A stretch of DNA of 64,000 nt from an uncultured Alsobacter sp. (GCF_945952055.1 NZ_CAMFHB010000025.1:26904-90903); one strand, 5' to 3'. Shown: positions 18,177 to 27,849, counted from the stretch's first letter. Translations and numbers: made by a program. The notes: generated by a model from the letters alone, not told the origin.

Positions 18177-19241
18177 TCAGCGCCCTCCCCCGACGACGCG
18201 CACGCGGTAGGACACGAGCGCGTCGGCCGCCAGAACGCACATCAGCAGCACGCCCTGGAAGACGCGCGTGAGGTCGAGCGGCAGTTGCATGACGATCTGA
18301 GCGTTCTCGCCGCCGATGACGGTGAGCGCGACGACGAGCGCGCCGAACACCATGCCGGCCGGATGCAGGCGCCCGAGGAAGGCCACGGTGATCGCGGTGA
18401 AGCCGTAGCCCGGCGAGATGCCGGGCTTCAGCTGGTGGATCTGGCCGAAGACCTCGACGATGCCGGCGAGCCCGGCGCAGGCGCCGGAGATGCAGAAGGC
18501 GGCGATCACCATGCGGTCGGCGCTGAAGCCGGCGAAGCGCGCCGCCTTCGGGCTCTCGCCCGCGACCCGGATGCCGAAGCCGAAGAGCGTGCGCCGCATG
18601 ACGAACCAGGCCGCCAGCGCCACGAGGGGCGCGATCAGGATGCCGGCATGCAGCCGGTCGCCCTCGGCGATGTAGGGCAGCGTCCAGTCGAACGTCACGG
18701 TCTGGGGAAAGTTGAACCCCTTGGGATCGCGCCAGGGGCCGCGCACGAGGTAGTCGAGGGTGAGCTCGGCCACGTAGACCAGCATCAGGCTCGTCAGGAT
18801 CTCGCTGACGCCGAAGGCGACGCGCAGAAGGGCGGGGATCAGCGCGTAGAGGAGCCCGCCCAGCGCGCCCGCCACGAGGCCGGCAGCCAGCACCCAGGGG
18901 CCCGCGCCCGAGCCGTGCAGGGCCAGCGGCACCATGCTGCCCGTGAGCGCGCCGATGATGAACTGGCCCTCGGCGCCGATGTTCCACAGGCTGGCGCGGA
19001 AGCAGAAGGACAGGCCGACAGCGATGATGAGCAGCGGCGTCGCCTTGATGGCGAGCTCCTGCAGCGCCCAGCCCTGCGTCAGCGGCTCGACGAAGTAGAC
19101 CTGCAGCGCCTGCAGCGGCGAGCGGCCCATGATGGCCACGATGATGCCGCCGATGAGGATGGCGGCGGCCACCGCGGCGACCGGTGAGAGCACGCGGGCG
19201 ACGGGAGAGACGTCGCCGCGCGGGACGAGTTCAAGCCGCAT
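18177..19241 (-). CDS. ABC transporter permease, BMP/nucleoside type (first subunit)
   Basis: 354 aa permease of the NupP/YufP type. A longer N-terminus precedes the LWNIGAEGQFIIGALTG segment characteristic of this subunit. The coupling loop is FGFGIRVAGESPKAARFAGFSADR. ATG 19241 begins MRLELVPRG and overlaps the end of the ATPase gene by 11 bases. An alternative in-frame start 15 bases upstream (MRGTP) exists. Together with the neighbouring permease and the tandem ATPase it makes a complete importer. Confidence 0.93.
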   Translation of the reverse strand: MRLELVPRGDVSPVARVLSPVAAVAAAILIGGIIVAIMGRSPLQALQVYFVEPLTQGWALQELAIKATPLLIIAVGLSFCFRASLWNIGAEGQFIIGALTGSMVPLALHGSGAGPWVLAAGLVAGALGGLLYALIPALLRVAFGVSEILTSLMLVYVAELTLDYLVRGPWRDPKGFNFPQTVTFDWTLPYIAEGDRLHAGILIAPLVALAAWFVMRRTLFGFGIRVAGESPKAARFAGFSADRMVIAAFCISGACAGLAGIVEVFGQIHQLKPGISPGYGFTAITVAFLGRLHPAGMVFGALVVALTVIGGENAQIVMQLPLDLTRVFQGVLLMCVLAADALVSYRVRVVGGGR

Positions 19242-20742
19242 GGGCGTGCCCCGCACCGGCCATCAGCAGGCCGATCTGCTCGCGGCCGATCTCGCGGGCC
19301 GGATAGGCCTTCGACAGCTCCCCGTCGTGGATGACCGCGATGCGGTCGGCGATGGCGTAGATCTCGTCGAGATCCTGGCTGATGACGACGACGGCGGCGC
19401 CGGAGGCCGCCAGGTCGATGAGCGCCTGGCGGATCGTCGCGGTGGCGCCGGGGTCGACGCCCCAGGTGGGCTGGTTGACGATGAGCACGCCGGGCTTGCG
19501 CAGCATCTCCCGCCCGACGACGAACTTCTGCAGGTTGCCGCCCGACAGCGTCCCGGCCGGCGGATCCACCTTGCCCTTGCGGACGTCGAAGGCCTTGATG
19601 ATGGCCTGGGCCATGTCCTTGGCCGCGCGCAGGTCGACGAGCCCGCCCCTGGCCATGCCGTCGCCGTGGCGCGACAGGACGACGTTCTCGGACAGGGTCA
19701 TCCTCGGCGCGGCGGCATGGCCGTTGCGCTCCTCGGGCACGAAGGCGGCGGCTCGCTTGCGGCGCGCGTCGATGCCGTCGCGGCCGACCGGCTTGCCGTC
19801 GATGGTGACGGCCTCGGCGCTGGCCGCGAGGTCCTCGCCGGACATGGCGCCGAAGAGCTCCGCCTGGCCGTTGCCGGCGACGCCCGCGATGCCGACGATC
19901 TCGCCGCCGCGAACCTCGAGCGACACCGCCTTCAGGGCCACGCCGTGCAGGTCGGAGGACGGCAGCGTGAGGCCGTTCAGAGAAAAGCGCACGGGACCCA
20001 GCGCATGCGCCGCGGCGGGGCGAACCTCCGCCACCTCGCTGCCGACCATCAGGCTCGCCAGCGCGGCGACGCTTTCCTGGCGGGGGTCGCAGGCCGCGAC
20101 GACCTTGCCGGCGCGCAGGATCGTGGCCCGGTGGCACAGCCGCCGGACCTCCTCCAGGCGGTGGGTGATGTAGAGGAGACCGCAGCCGCCGGCGGCCAGC
20201 GTGTCCAGCGTTGAAAAGAGCGTCTCGGCCTCCTGGGGGGTGAGGACCGAGGTCGGTTCGTCGAGAATGAGCAGCTTGGGCTCGCGCAGGAGTGCCCGCA
20301 CGATCTCGATGCGTTGGCGCTCGCCCGCCGAGAGCGTCCACACCGGACGGGAGGGATCGAGCGCCAGACCGTAGCGCTTGCCGACGGCGGCGATGCGGGC
20401 CTCGAGGTCGGCCAGGCCGTCGCCCTTCGGCATGGCCACGCCGATGTTCTCGGCCACGGTCAGGTTGTCGAACAGCGAGAAGTGCTGGAACACCATGCCG
20501 ATGCCGAGCGCCGCCGCGGCGTCGGGGCCGGACAGCATGACCTCCCGGCCCTGCCAGCGGATGGTGCCCTCGTTCGGCTGCAGGAGGCCGAACAGGATCT
20601 TCACCAGCGTCGACTTGCCGGCGCCGTTCTCGCCCAGGAGGGCGTGGATCTCGCCCGGCTGGACGTCGAGGTCGACGTGGTCGTTGGCGGTGAGCGTGCC
20701 GAACCGCTTGACGATGCCGCGCAGGGCGACGAGCGCGGTCAC
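19231..20742 (-). CDS. ABC transporter ATP-binding protein, two fused nucleotide-binding domains (NupO/YufO type)
   Basis: 503 aa with two ATPase domains in one chain, as in ribose/nucleoside importers. Domain 1 has Walker A GENGAGKST (residues 36-44), signature LSAGERQRIEI and Walker B LLILDEPTS. Domain 2 has the usual degenerate Walker A, GVAGNGQAEL, signature LSGGNLQKFVVGREM, and NQPTWGVDPG in place of the DEP sequence. GTG 20742 overlaps the stop of the quinone oxidoreductase gene (GTGA). It energises the permeases encoded immediately downstream. Confidence 0.95.
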   Translation of the reverse strand: MTALVALRGIVKRFGTLTANDHVDLDVQPGEIHALLGENGAGKSTLVKILFGLLQPNEGTIRWQGREVMLSGPDAAAALGIGMVFQHFSLFDNLTVAENIGVAMPKGDGLADLEARIAAVGKRYGLALDPSRPVWTLSAGERQRIEIVRALLREPKLLILDEPTSVLTPQEAETLFSTLDTLAAGGCGLLYITHRLEEVRRLCHRATILRAGKVVAACDPRQESVAALASLMVGSEVAEVRPAAAHALGPVRFSLNGLTLPSSDLHGVALKAVSLEVRGGEIVGIAGVAGNGQAELFGAMSGEDLAASAEAVTIDGKPVGRDGIDARRKRAAAFVPEERNGHAAAPRMTLSENVVLSRHGDGMARGGLVDLRAAKDMAQAIIKAFDVRKGKVDPPAGTLSGGNLQKFVVGREMLRKPGVLIVNQPTWGVDPGATATIRQALIDLAASGAAVVVISQDLDEIYAIADRIAVIHDGELSKAYPAREIGREQIGLLMAGAGHAHAA

Positions 20743-21707
20743 GGAAGCAGGACCGTGGCGCCCGTCGTGGACCTCGCTTCGAGCGCGCGATGCGCCTCGG
20801 CCGCCTCGGCGAGCGGCCGGCGGGTGTGAACCGGGATCTTCACCGCGCCGGACGCCACGACCGAGAACAGGTCCTCGCACATCTTGAGGTAGTTGGCGCG
20901 GTCGGCGACGTGGGTGCCCAGCGTCGGGCGGGTCGCGTAGAGCGAGCCCTTCTGCGACAGATGCAGAATGTTGAAATTGTCGATGGCGCCCGACGCGTTG
21001 CCGAAGCTGACGAACATGCCGAACGGCCGCAGGCAGTCCAGCGAGCCCGGATAGGTGGTCTTGCCGACGCTGTCGTAGACCACGTGGCACTTCTTGCCGC
21101 CGGTGATCTCGGCGACGCGCGCCACGAAGTCCTCCTCGCGGTAGAGGATGGTGTGGTGCGCCCCGGCCTCCGCGGCGAGTTTCGCCTTTTCGCGATCCCC
21201 CACCGTCCCGATCACGGTCGCGCCGAGGTGGCGCGCCCACTGGCAGGCAATCAGGCCGACGCCGCCGGCAGCGGCGTGGAAGAGGATGGTGTCGCCCGGG
21301 TTCACCCGATAGGTGCTGCGCAGCAGGTACTGGACCGTGAGACCCTTCAGCATCATCGCCGCGGCGGTTTCGTAGGAGATCGCGTCGGGGAGCTTCACCA
21401 GGACGGCCGCCGCCAGGTTGCGCTCCTCGGCATAGGCGCCGAAGCCCATGGGCGTGGCGACGCGGTCGCCGGGCTTGAACTCGGTCACCCCGGGCCCGAC
21501 GGCCACCACGTCGCCTGCGGACTCGCCACCCGGCGTGTAGGGCAGCGGCACCTGGTAGAGACCCGTGCGCTGGTAGACCTCGATGAAGTTGAGGCCCACC
21601 GCGCGGTTGCGCATGCGCACCTCGCCCGGTCCGGGCGGCGGGAGTTCGAAGTCCTCGAGCTTCAGGACTTCCGGACCGCCGGTCTGATGCACACGGATCG
21701 CTTTCAC
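20739..21707 (-). CDS. NADPH:quinone reductase, zinc-free medium-chain dehydrogenase (QOR-like)
   Basis: 322 aa. The start MKAIRVHQTGGPEVLKLED is the standard N-terminus of QOR/zeta-crystallin proteins. An NADPH Rossmann motif is at HAAAGGVGLIACQWARHLGA and the dinucleotide end at TVGDREKAKLA. No structural-zinc Cys cluster is seen, as in QOR. The GTG at 21707 is preferred because it matches the family N-terminus and has GGAG 7 bases upstream. A GTG at 21722 is also in frame. Its stop overlaps the ABC ATPase start, so it is first in the importer operon. A metabolic link to the imported compound is possible but unsupported. Confidence 0.93.
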   Translation of the reverse strand: MKAIRVHQTGGPEVLKLEDFELPPPGPGEVRMRNRAVGLNFIEVYQRTGLYQVPLPYTPGGESAGDVVAVGPGVTEFKPGDRVATPMGFGAYAEERNLAAAVLVKLPDAISYETAAAMMLKGLTVQYLLRSTYRVNPGDTILFHAAAGGVGLIACQWARHLGATVIGTVGDREKAKLAAEAGAHHTILYREEDFVARVAEITGGKKCHVVYDSVGKTTYPGSLDCLRPFGMFVSFGNASGAIDNFNILHLSQKGSLYATRPTLGTHVADRANYLKMCEDLFSVVASGAVKIPVHTRRPLAEAAEAHRALEARSTTGATVLLP

Positions 21708-21853
21708 GTCACGTCTCCACACGAGTCATATCCGGCATCTTACGGTGCCTTCGGCTCTCGGCAACGGCCTTCGTTTGTGTCATGATCCGCATTCTACAGA
21801 CGCTGTCTGTTATTCAGGCGCGTCGTTCCCCCGCCGGTTTCCGGACGCCTGAC

Positions 21854-23572
21854 ATGAACGACAATTCCTCCCCGATGCGGCGCGAACCGAGCTTCGCCGA
21901 GCTCTTCACGCCCAAGCTCGTCACCGTGCTGCGCGAGGGCTACGGCGCGGCGGCGCTGCGGGCCGACCTCGTCGCCGGGATCACGGTCGCGATGGTGGCC
22001 ATTCCGCTGTCGATGGCGATCGCCAAGGCCTCGGGCGCGTCGCCGGACCGCGGCCTGTACACGGCAATCGTCGGCGGTTTCCTGATCTCGCTCCTGGGCG
22101 GCAGCCGCTTCCAGATCGGCGGACCGGCCGGCGCCTTCATCGTGCTGGTGGCCGCCAGCATCGAGCGGCACGGCTTCGACGGGTTCCTGCTCGCCACGCT
22201 GATCGCCGGCATCATCCTCACCGCGATCGGCTTCCTGCGGCTGGGCACCTACATCAAGTACATCCCGCATCCGGTGACGGTCGGCTTCACGAGCGGCATT
22301 GCGGTCATCATTTTCTCCAGCCAGATCAGTGACCTGTTCGGTCTCACCCTGGCGGGGCGCGAGCCCGCGGCCCTGGTGCCGAAAATCGAGGCGCTGGCCG
22401 CCGCGGCGAACACGGTGTCGCCGGGCGCAGTGATCGTGGCGGCCCTGTCGCTGGCGCTCATCCTCGTGCTGCGGCGGCTGCGCCCGCATTGGCCGGGCTT
22501 CCTCGTCGCCATCGTCGTGGCCTCGCTGGCCTCGGTGGGGCTGAGCAAGTTCGGCTTCGACATCGCCACCATCGGCAGCAAGTTCGGGGGCATCCCGTCC
22601 ACCCTGCCCTCGCCCACCGTCCCGCCGCTCAGCTTCGCCAAGATCCAGGCGGTGTTGCCCGACGCCGTGGCGATCGCGTTCCTGGGCGGAATCGAGTCGC
22701 TCCTGTCGGCGGTGGTGGCGGACGGCATGACGGGCCGGCGGCACCGGTCGAACTGCGAACTCGTCGCGCAGGGCATCGCCAACATCGCCTGCGCCTTCTT
22801 CGGCGGCATCTGCGCCACGGGCACGATCGCCCGTACCGCCACCAACGTGCGCTCGGGGGCCCGCAGCCCGATCTCGGGCATGATCCACTCGGTGACGCTG
22901 CTCGTCCTGATGCTCGTGGCGGCGCCGCTGGGCTCCTACATCCCGCTCGCCGCGCTGGCGGCGGTGCTGGCCGTGGTCTCCTGGAACATGGCCGAGAAGG
23001 CGGAGTTCATCGCGATCCTGAAGCGGTCGCCCGGCGACTCGGCGGTGCTTCTCTCGACCTTCCTGCTCACCTGCTTCCGCGACCTGACCGAGGGCATCGC
23101 CGTGGGCGTGGTGCTGGGCTCGATCCTGTTCATGCACCGCATGGCGCAGCTCGTGGAAGTCCAGTCGCAGACACGGCTCTTCGAGGGCGACGTTGCAGAC
23201 ACGAGCGGCCAAGACCGTACGCCCTACACGGGTCCGGCGGGCAACGACGACGTCGTGGTCTACACGCTGCGCGGGCCGTTCTTCTTCGGCGCCACCGCCG
23301 AGGTCGCCGCCGTCCTCGACCGCATGGGTCAGTTGCCCAAGGTGTTCGTCCTCGACATGACCGAGGTGCCGCTGGTCGATTCCACCGCCGCCGAGAGCCT
23401 CGCCGCGTTCGCGAAGAAATGCCGCAAGAACGGCACCGCCATCTGGCTCGCCGGGGCTCCCGTCAGCGTGCGCAGGGTGCTGGTGTCCCACCATCTCACG
23501 TCGCCCCTGGTCGAGTACGCGGTGAGCGTGGACGAGGCGCGCAACGCCTCGGCGGGTCAGATGGCCGGCTGA
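21854..23572 (+). CDS. SulP-family anion transporter with C-terminal STAS domain
   Basis: 572 aa inner-membrane transporter for sulfate, bicarbonate or similar anions. The transmembrane core starts about residue 38 (LRADLVAGITVAMVAIPLSMA, the SulP signature), continues with LLGGSRFQIGGPAGAF, and contains GGIESLLSAVVADGMTGRRHRSNCELVAQG and FGGICATGTIARTATNVR. The last 110 residues form a STAS domain (VFVLDMTEVPLVDSTAAESLAAF). ATG 21854 (MNDNSSPMRREPSF) fits family N-termini. An in-frame ATG at 21782 would add 24 residues. It is divergent from the quinone reductase gene across about 146 bp. Confidence 0.93.
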   Translation: MNDNSSPMRREPSFAELFTPKLVTVLREGYGAAALRADLVAGITVAMVAIPLSMAIAKASGASPDRGLYTAIVGGFLISLLGGSRFQIGGPAGAFIVLVAASIERHGFDGFLLATLIAGIILTAIGFLRLGTYIKYIPHPVTVGFTSGIAVIIFSSQISDLFGLTLAGREPAALVPKIEALAAAANTVSPGAVIVAALSLALILVLRRLRPHWPGFLVAIVVASLASVGLSKFGFDIATIGSKFGGIPSTLPSPTVPPLSFAKIQAVLPDAVAIAFLGGIESLLSAVVADGMTGRRHRSNCELVAQGIANIACAFFGGICATGTIARTATNVRSGARSPISGMIHSVTLLVLMLVAAPLGSYIPLAALAAVLAVVSWNMAEKAEFIAILKRSPGDSAVLLSTFLLTCFRDLTEGIAVGVVLGSILFMHRMAQLVEVQSQTRLFEGDVADTSGQDRTPYTGPAGNDDVVVYTLRGPFFFGATAEVAAVLDRMGQLPKVFVLDMTEVPLVDSTAAESLAAFAKKCRKNGTAIWLAGAPVSVRRVLVSHHLTSPLVEYAVSVDEARNASAGQMAG

Positions 23573-23612
23573 AGCGCTTCGTTGCTTTTCCAGCGGGCGT
23601 TCATCCCTCCGT

Positions 23613-23716
23613 GCGTCATCCCCGGGCTCGGCCCGGCGGCCCACACGACATCAGGACGGCCCAAGCAAAGTCGTGGATGGCCGTGCCAAGCCCGGCCATG
23701 ACGGTGGAGGGATGGC
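23613..23716. repeat. Dispersed intergenic palindromic repeat, family B, copy 3
   Basis: It lies between the convergent sulP and pcs genes. It starts GCGTCATCCCCGGGCTCGGC and contains AAAGTCGTGGATGGCCGTGC. It ends CCCGGCCATGACGGTGGAGG. The right half closely matches copy 1; the left inner arm is eroded (CCACACGACATCAGG). Confidence 0.8.
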
Positions 23717-23727
23717 AGGAGAAGGGC

Positions 23728-24459
23728 TCAGCCCTTGGCGACGGGCCGCTTGCGCAGGATGCCCAGGCCGCCGAAATAGACGGCGCAGGCGAGCAGCACG
23801 GCCTGCGTCACGATGCCGGGCTCGAGGTTCTCGGCGATGGCCACGAAGCCCGCCACCGACCACACCACGCACATGGCCAGCGTGACCGGCTTGAACTGCG
23901 CGACGCGGAAGGGGTGCACGAACACGAAGGGCGTCGCCTGCCCAATCGCCGCGATGGCGATCACCGCGGTCGCGATCCAGGGCGAGGGCTTGAACACGAC
24001 CAGATAGAACACGATCACGTTCCAGACCGCCGGGAAGCCGGCGAACCAGTTGTCGGGCGTCTTCATCCGCAGGTCGGCGAAATAGAGCGCCGCCGAGACG
24101 ATGATGATGATGCCAAGGCCCATCGCCAGGGGGCGCGGCCAGAAGCCGCTGAACACCAGGATGGCCGCGGGCACGAACACGTAGGTCGTGAAGTCGATGA
24201 CGAGGTCGAGCACGTCGCCCGACAGGTTCGGCACGCGGTCGCGCACGTGCAGGGCGCGCGCGATGGTGCCGTCGATCCCGTCCACGATGAGCGCGATTCC
24301 CAGCCAGGCGAAGGCCGGTGCCAGGCGCTGGTCGATGGCCTCGAACAGCGCCAGAAACGCCAACGCACCGCCCGACGCGGTGAAGAAATGCACCAGATAG
24401 GCCGGAAGCCGTTCCAGGAACGGTCTCCTTGCCGGGCCCGGCTCTACGGGATCTGTCAC
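23728..24459 (-). CDS. pcs: Phosphatidylcholine synthase
   Basis: 243 aa integral membrane enzyme that condenses choline directly with CDP-diacylglycerol to give phosphatidylcholine, a pathway typical of rhizobia and relatives. The CDP-alcohol phosphotransferase motif is present at about residues 60-86: DGIDGTIAR, then GDVLDLVID, giving the DG..AR...G...D...D pattern. Eight hydrophobic segments and the C-terminus (YFGGLGILRKRPVAKG) match the family length. The start is GTG 24459. It is followed by a family B repeat and converges with sulP; the DUF2182 gene lies about 100 bp upstream on the same strand. Confidence 0.95.
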   Translation of the reverse strand: MTDPVEPGPARRPFLERLPAYLVHFFTASGGALAFLALFEAIDQRLAPAFAWLGIALIVDGIDGTIARALHVRDRVPNLSGDVLDLVIDFTTYVFVPAAILVFSGFWPRPLAMGLGIIIIVSAALYFADLRMKTPDNWFAGFPAVWNVIVFYLVVFKPSPWIATAVIAIAAIGQATPFVFVHPFRVAQFKPVTLAMCVVWSVAGFVAIAENLEPGIVTQAVLLACAVYFGGLGILRKRPVAKG

Positions 24460-24561
24460 TGCGGCGCCGCCGATCGCTCAAGTCTCATGCGGTCGGATAA
24501 AACATCACCAGCGGCGCCAAAGCCAGAGGCTTTCGCCGCCCGGGCGGCGCTCGCCCACCGC

Positions 24562-25404
24562 TCAGCGGGCCAGGAGCACGGCCACCAGGCGGTCGAAGCC
24601 CACGCCCGAGATGGCGAGGAGCAGGCCCGCTGCAATCAGCCCGATACCGATGAGACGGCTGGCGAGGGCCCCGGACGAGAGGCGCTCGATGGTCATGACC
24701 AGGGCGAACAGGCCCATCCAGGCGAGGTTCATCATGCCCGCGACGAGCATCAGGGCCATGACCGCGGCACAGCAGCCGACACAGCGCGCGGCCTGGTCCA
24801 TGCCGAGCCGGAAGACGGCCGCCGCTCCGTCGCGCCCCACCGGCAATGCCTGGACCGGGTGGCGGCAGGCGCCGAGGAACCGTCCCTTCGCGTCGCTGAA
24901 CTGGTAGAGGCCGGCAAAGCCGACGACCGCGCCGGTGAGCACCGCCGCCGCGGGAGCCGGCAGGGTCACCAGCGTGGCGAGCGACGTGAGGGCGGCCTGC
25001 ACCATAGCAGCCGTGGCCGACATCGCCGTCCAGACCGCACCATAGCCGGCGATCAGCACCAGCGGATACCAGCCCGGCGCCGGCCGGCGCCGCTCGCCGA
25101 GCGTGTCGACGAAACCCAGCACCATCGGGACCGACGTGGGGAGCATCATCGCCACGTTCATGACGAGCCACAGCACGAAGACGGCGGGAAGCTGGGACAG
25201 GACGCCGGTGGAGGTGGCCCCCAGCGCCGACGGACCGCAGAGCACGTTGAACAGGTCGTCGGTGCGGGCGCTGCGGATCGCCTCCGCGACGAGCCCGCCC
25301 CAGGCGGCCAGGCACAGGATCGCGACGGCCGCCACGGCCGAGCGTTCTGCGGTCAGGCGGGCATGGGCCGCGGGAGCGGCAACCGAAATCGGGGGCGAGG
25401 ACAT
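24562..25404 (-). CDS. DUF2182 integral membrane protein
   Basis: 280 aa membrane protein with about seven hydrophobic segments. The family's two landmarks are present: YQFSDAKGRFLGACRHP (about residues 155-171) and a Cys pair CVGCCAAVMALMLVAGMMNLAWM, which has been suggested to bind metal. Function is unknown; the family is described as predicted metal-binding membrane proteins. ATG 25404 starts MSSPPISVAAP. It is divergent from the UbiH-like gene and precedes pcs. Between it and pcs lies a GC-rich palindrome (CGCCGCCCGGGCGGCG) at 24534-24549. Confidence 0.88.
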   Translation of the reverse strand: MSSPPISVAAPAAHARLTAERSAVAAVAILCLAAWGGLVAEAIRSARTDDLFNVLCGPSALGATSTGVLSQLPAVFVLWLVMNVAMMLPTSVPMVLGFVDTLGERRRPAPGWYPLVLIAGYGAVWTAMSATAAMVQAALTSLATLVTLPAPAAAVLTGAVVGFAGLYQFSDAKGRFLGACRHPVQALPVGRDGAAAVFRLGMDQAARCVGCCAAVMALMLVAGMMNLAWMGLFALVMTIERLSSGALASRLIGIGLIAAGLLLAISGVGFDRLVAVLLAR

Positions 25405-25583
25405 GGATGCGTTGCTCTGGCGGGCACGTAACCATCGGCTTTGCGGTGGCGCAATGCGGCAGAACCCGGATGGACGCTCCATGCCGGACGCGGCGTCATT
25501 CTGCCTCCGGGGCATCCTGTCGCTCGCCCGGACGGCCGTCTTGGGCTATCCACGACACGCCGGCAGACGGGACGGATCGGGCC

Positions 25584-26741
25584 ATGACGGACAAGACGAC
25601 GGACATCGCGATCATCGGCGGAGGCGCCGCGGGCCTGGCGGCCGCGATCGCCCTGGCGCGCGCCGGCTGGGCGCCGACCCTCGTCGCGCCTTCCGGGCAG
25701 CGGCCGGACGGCCGGACCGTGGCCCTGATGCATGGCAGCGTCTCATTCCTCAAGGAGATCGGCGCCTGGGATGCGCTGGCGCCCGTCGCGTCGCCGCTCG
25801 TCCGGTTGGCGATCATCGACGACACGGGCGGGCTGTTCCGCGCTCCGCCGGTGACCTTCGACGCCTCCGAACTCGACCTCGACGCGTTCGGTGAGAACGT
25901 CGAGAGCGCCCAGCTCGTCGCCGGCCTGGAGCAGGTGGCGGCGACGCTTCCCGCCATCCGCCGGGTGCACGACCTCGTCGCCGCGGTCGAGCCCGACGCC
26001 GAAGGCGTCTCGCTGCGGCTCGCCGGCGGGGGCGTGCTGCGCTGCAGGCTCGCGGTCGGTGCCGACGGCAGGACGTCGAAGGTGCGCGAGGCGGCCGGCA
26101 TCGCCACCCGCGACTGGCGCTACGACCAGTCCGCCGTCACGGCCATCCTGGCCCATGACCGCCCGCACAAGGACACGTCGACCGAGTTCCACACGCGCAC
26201 CGGCCCTTTCACGCTCGTCCCCATGGCGGGGCGGCGTTCGAGCCTGGTGTGGCTGACCACCCCGCGCGAGGCGGAGCGCCTGGTGGCGCTGCCGCCCGAG
26301 GCGTTCGCACGGACGGTCGAGCGCCAGGCCCATTCCATGCTCGGCGCCATGCGGCTCGACGGGCCGCGCGGCTGCGTGCCCATGGGCGGCCTTTCCGTGG
26401 AGAGCTTCGCGGCGGCACGCTGCGCGCTCGTCGGCGAGGCGGCCCACGTATTTCCGCCGATCGGGGCCCAGGGGCTCAACCTCGGCCTACGCGACGTCGC
26501 CGCGCTGGGCGACTGCCTGGGCTCGCCCGGCGGCGATCCGGGCTCCGCCGACCGCCTCGCCGCCTATGACCGGAGCCGGCGCGCCGACGTGCGCTCGCGG
26601 ACCTTCGTCGTCGACGCCATGAACCGGTCGCTGCTGGCGGGCTGGCTGCCCGTCGATGCGCTGCGCGGCGCCGGGCTCATCGCGGTTTCGTCCATCAAGC
26701 CCCTGCGACGGGCCGTGATGAAGCAGGGGCTCGGCGCCTGA
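25584..26741 (+). CDS. FAD-dependent hydroxylase, UbiH/UbiF/COQ6 family
   Basis: 385 aa flavoprotein hydroxylase. It has GGGAAGLAAAIALARAG for FAD at residues 11-27, the DG motif VGADGRTSKVREAAGI, and the second FAD site GEAAHVFPPIGAQGLNLGLRDVAAL, which is nearly diagnostic of the ubiquinone-biosynthesis hydroxylases. It probably hydroxylates the ubiquinone ring at the membrane surface. The exact ring position (UbiL, UbiM or UbiH type) cannot be read from sequence. It converges with the AEC transporter, 7 bp apart. Confidence 0.92.
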   Translation: MTDKTTDIAIIGGGAAGLAAAIALARAGWAPTLVAPSGQRPDGRTVALMHGSVSFLKEIGAWDALAPVASPLVRLAIIDDTGGLFRAPPVTFDASELDLDAFGENVESAQLVAGLEQVAATLPAIRRVHDLVAAVEPDAEGVSLRLAGGGVLRCRLAVGADGRTSKVREAAGIATRDWRYDQSAVTAILAHDRPHKDTSTEFHTRTGPFTLVPMAGRRSSLVWLTTPREAERLVALPPEAFARTVERQAHSMLGAMRLDGPRGCVPMGGLSVESFAAARCALVGEAAHVFPPIGAQGLNLGLRDVAALGDCLGSPGGDPGSADRLAAYDRSRRADVRSRTFVVDAMNRSLLAGWLPVDALRGAGLIAVSSIKPLRRAVMKQGLGA

Positions 26742-26748
26742 CGACCGC

Positions 26749-27711
26749 TCAGTGGAGCGGGTCGAACGGGATCAGGTCGTTGGCGATGAGGTAAAGCAGG
26801 CCCGTCACGGTGAAGACCGAGATGAGCGTGCCGGCGAGGATCGCCGTGGAGGCGCGCTCGACGAACACCTTGTACTGGTTGGCGAGCACGAAGACGTTCA
26901 GCGCCGGCGGCAGGGCCGCCATCAGCACCGCGGTGAAGATCCATTCGCGCTGGAAGCCGCCGACGGTCGACAGGACGAGCCAGACCAGCACCGGGTGCAG
27001 GACCATCTTCACCGCCAGCAGCGCGGGCAGGTCGGCAGGCATGCTGCGCAGCGGGCGGAGCGCCACGGTGACGCCCATGGTGAACAGCGCGCACGGGGCG
27101 GCGGCGTTCTTCAGGAACGTGATCATGGTGTCGATCGGGCCCGGCGGCACGAAGCGGAAATAGGCCATGACCACCGCGACCGCGGTGGCGATGTTGAACG
27201 GGTGCGTGACGATGCGCCGGACGATCTGCAGCAGCGTCGAGGGCAGGCTCGTCTTCTGCGGGCTGCCGAAGGCCATGAGCAGCGGCACCAGCGTGAACAG
27301 CAGGATCGAGTCGAAGACGAAGATGAGCGCGGTCGGGATGATCGCATTCTGGCCGAGCGCCGCGAGCGTCAGGCCCGGCCCCATGTAGCCGATGTTGGAA
27401 TAGGCGCCGGCCACGGCCTGCATGGTGGCCGTGCGCACGCCCTCGCCCGTGATGATCCGGCCCAGCACGAAGGACAGCGCGAACACGACGAAGGTGCACG
27501 CCGTCGTCGATAGAACGAACGCCCAGTTGGCGAGCTCCTCGAGGGGGGTCGGCGCGATCAGCTTGATGAACAGGGCCGGCAGCGCGAGGTAGACGATGAA
27601 GAAGTTCATCCACTGCAGGCCGGCCTCCGGATAGCGCATGATCTTCCCGCAGGCGAAGCCCAGGAAGATCAGGCCGAAGAACGGCATGGCGAGGGCGGCG
27701 ACGGCGAGCAA
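26749..27711 (-). CDS. AEC-family transporter (auxin efflux carrier/malonate permease-like)
   Basis: 320 aa membrane protein with about ten hydrophobic segments in two repeats, beginning LAVAALAMPFFGLIFLGFACGK. Family markers include YSNIGYMGPGLTLAALG in the first half and LPPALNVFVLANQYKV in the second. It likely moves small organic anions across the inner membrane. The start is a TTG at 27711, which gives the family's normal eight residues before PFFGLIFLGF. The ATG at 27687 would cut the first helix, and no other start codon lies in frame close upstream. Confidence 0.9.
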   Translation of the reverse strand: MLAVAALAMPFFGLIFLGFACGKIMRYPEAGLQWMNFFIVYLALPALFIKLIAPTPLEELANWAFVLSTTACTFVVFALSFVLGRIITGEGVRTATMQAVAGAYSNIGYMGPGLTLAALGQNAIIPTALIFVFDSILLFTLVPLLMAFGSPQKTSLPSTLLQIVRRIVTHPFNIATAVAVVMAYFRFVPPGPIDTMITFLKNAAAPCALFTMGVTVALRPLRSMPADLPALLAVKMVLHPVLVWLVLSTVGGFQREWIFTAVLMAALPPALNVFVLANQYKVFVERASTAILAGTLISVFTVTGLLYLIANDLIPFDPLH

Positions 27712-27849
27712 GGTGCGGGATGTCTTTCGGGACGGAGCGTGCGCTGGGCGGCGGCCTAAGGCCCTTGCTGCGCCGCGTCAACCACAAGCGGGGGCCTTCC
27801 GGTCGCGGGCGCGCCGTGTTAGCGGGGGCGCGAGGATCGGAGCAGCAGG

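Noticed and set aside
24534..24549. GC palindrome CGCCGCCCGGGCGGCG as a terminator of the DUF2182 gene
   Set aside because: No T-run follows on the minus strand; such palindromes arise often in this GC-rich DNA.
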